Below, piece after piece: positions 51,778 through 52,566 of a stretch of DNA of 52,566 nt. How positions within the stretch are numbered: position 1 is the stretch's first letter; each line of letters begins with the position of its first letter. Made by a program: the position numbers and the translations under genes. The notes under the pieces were generated by a model. That model was not told where the DNA came from, searched no databases, and saw nothing but the letters and a program-made list of their open reading frames with translations. The DNA comes from Ramlibacter sp. Lineage in GTDB: Bacteria; Pseudomonadota; Gammaproteobacteria; Burkholderiales; Burkholderiaceae_C. Location of the stretch: assembly GCA_029237735.1 (NCBI GenBank), contig JAQZBU010000006.1, positions 1-52,566 on the forward strand. Direction: 5' to 3'.

Positions 51778-52134
51778 TCAGCGATGACCCTTGCGGACAG
51801 CTCCACGCCCTTCAAGCGTCGCCTGATTCGCCCGCCGGCGCAGGCCGCCTTGTGCCAGCGGTGCAATAGTCGCCGTCACGCCCTTAAAAAGGACCGGGAA
51901 GGTCACGCCCAGGCAGTGGCAGATCGTGGCGAGCGTCAGGACAGACGGATTCACGAGGCCTGATTCCAGCTTCGAGATGCGCGAGCGCTCCACTTCCGCG
52001 TTGTAAGCGAGCTGCTCCTGCGTCAAGGCTGCTGCCAGCCGCAACCGCCTGAGGTTCTTCCCGATCGCGATCGTCACCTCATTGGGCAACCGCTGTTCCG
52101 GTTGCGGCTTGCGTGAGCGTGTTGTCGCGGCCAT
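51778..52134 (-). CDS. XRE-family HTH regulator
   Basis: 118 residues from the ATG at 52134. The Cro/CI helix-turn-helix reads IGKNLRRLRLAAALTQEQLA then YNAEVERSRISKLESGLVNP then SVLTLATICHCLGVTFPVLF. A Lys/Arg-rich N-terminal tail and a basic C-terminus flank it. Such stand-alone XRE regulators control conjugative or phage-type elements. It lies beside the radC fragment on the opposite strand. Confidence 0.85.
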   Translation of the reverse strand: MAATTRSRKPQPEQRLPNEVTIAIGKNLRRLRLAAALTQEQLAYNAEVERSRISKLESGLVNPSVLTLATICHCLGVTFPVLFKGVTATIAPLAQGGLRRRANQATLEGRGAVRKGHR

Positions 52135-52149
52135 ACGCCGAGGCTCTCG

Positions 52150-52374
52150 CAATGTGCCTTTCGCGAGGTGGTCAAGCAGGCGTTGACGATGAATGCGGCG
52201 TCAGTCGTCCTGCATCACAACCACCCGGGCGGAGTGTGCCGACCAAGCTAATCAGACGAAATCGTCACGCGAAGTCTCAAGGCGGCGTTGGCGCTGATCG
52301 ACGTCCGCGTGCTGGACCACGTGATCACCAGCGAAGCGGACGCACTGTCGATGGCAGATCAGGGCCTGCTGTAG
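52150..52374 (+). pseudogene. radC (JAB/MPN domain) fragment with stop codon
   Basis: The frame reads REVVKQALTMNAASVVLHHN then HPGGVCRPS, an in-frame TAA, then SDEIVTRSLKAALALIDVRV and LDHVITSEADALSMADQGLL, ending at TAG 52372. This is the C-terminal metal-binding domain (HxH...S...D) of RadC/YeeS proteins common on mobile elements. The stop lies inside the conserved HNHPSG..EPS..D segment. The N-terminus is missing, so it is inactive. Confidence 0.7.
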
Positions 52375-52566
52375 TCACCGTTGACTCGAATCCGTTCAGG
52401 TTGCGTTCACCCATCGGGGCGCACGATGAGTGCATGCCATTTCCGAGATGAAGGCCAGGAACCGCGCGTATGCCTTCGTCTTGTTCAGCTACCGTCCTAC
52501 GTGACACAGCAGTAACGCGGCGCACCATCAACTCAGCAGCATCGACGCCAAGACAAAGGCGCGGCC

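Noticed and set aside
52325..52531. 68-codon minus-strand frame at the right edge
   Set aside because: It overlaps the radC remnant and has no recognisable pattern.

Overview
The window looks like a chromosomal stretch of a GC-rich betaproteobacterium, most likely order Burkholderiales. The evidence is the Burkholderiales-type trimeric porin at the right, the abundance of ABC uptake systems with lone catabolic enzymes, the codon bias, and repeated tRNA-Phe 3' ends of the form ending in GGCCACCA. Genus cannot be fixed from the sequence alone.

Region 1 (1-8 kb) is accessory DNA with small, often AT-richer or damaged genes. It encodes five unrelated nuclease-type folds (NERD, two PD-(D/E)XK-like proteins, HNH, GIY-YIG/T5orf172), a frameshifted XRE regulator, a pseudogene with a stop and a frameshift, and small exported proteins. 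Region 2 (8-26.4 kb) is a genomic island bounded by near-identical tRNA-Phe 3' ends (7986-8033 and 26381-26425), with two further shorter scars at 5874-5897 and 26137-26158. Next to the left boundary is a decayed tyrosine integrase. The cargo is a toxin-antitoxin-like pair with a palindromic operator, a uracil-DNA-glycosylase-like protein, a hut cluster without hutH (hutC, a YjiH-type permease, hutU, hutI, hutG), a GntR-controlled flavin-reductase/NitT-TauT ABC operon, and a graveyard of a CoA-transferase, an IS3-type transposase and a second integrase.

Region 3 (26.6-34.9 kb) is a compact sugar-oxidation locus: aldo/keto reductase, MalK-type ATPase, enolase-superfamily dehydratase, GntR regulator, two permeases, a binding protein and an SMP-30 lactonase. 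The predicted route is aldose to lactone to aldonate to 2-keto-3-deoxy-aldonate. The same perfect palindrome lies in both divergent promoters.

Region 4 (35.0-51.1 kb) couples a dipeptide-type ABC importer to a YheO/DauR-like regulator and a string of enzymes suited to N-substituted and D-amino acids: ornithine-cyclodeaminase-like reductase, M20 amidohydrolase, N-carbamoyl-D-amino-acid hydrolase, N-acyl-D-amino-acid deacylase, a threonine-synthase-like PLP enzyme, a class V aminotransferase-like enzyme and an Asp/Glu-type racemase. A Crp/Fnr regulator and a porin follow. Two very similar sigma70-type promoters (34904 and 44303) probably drive the importer and the second enzyme operon together. 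This cluster is the best candidate for an undescribed pathway.

Region 5 (51.2 kb to the end) is another accessory junction with an integrase N-terminal fragment, a fragment of an exported protein, an intact XRE regulator and a broken radC.
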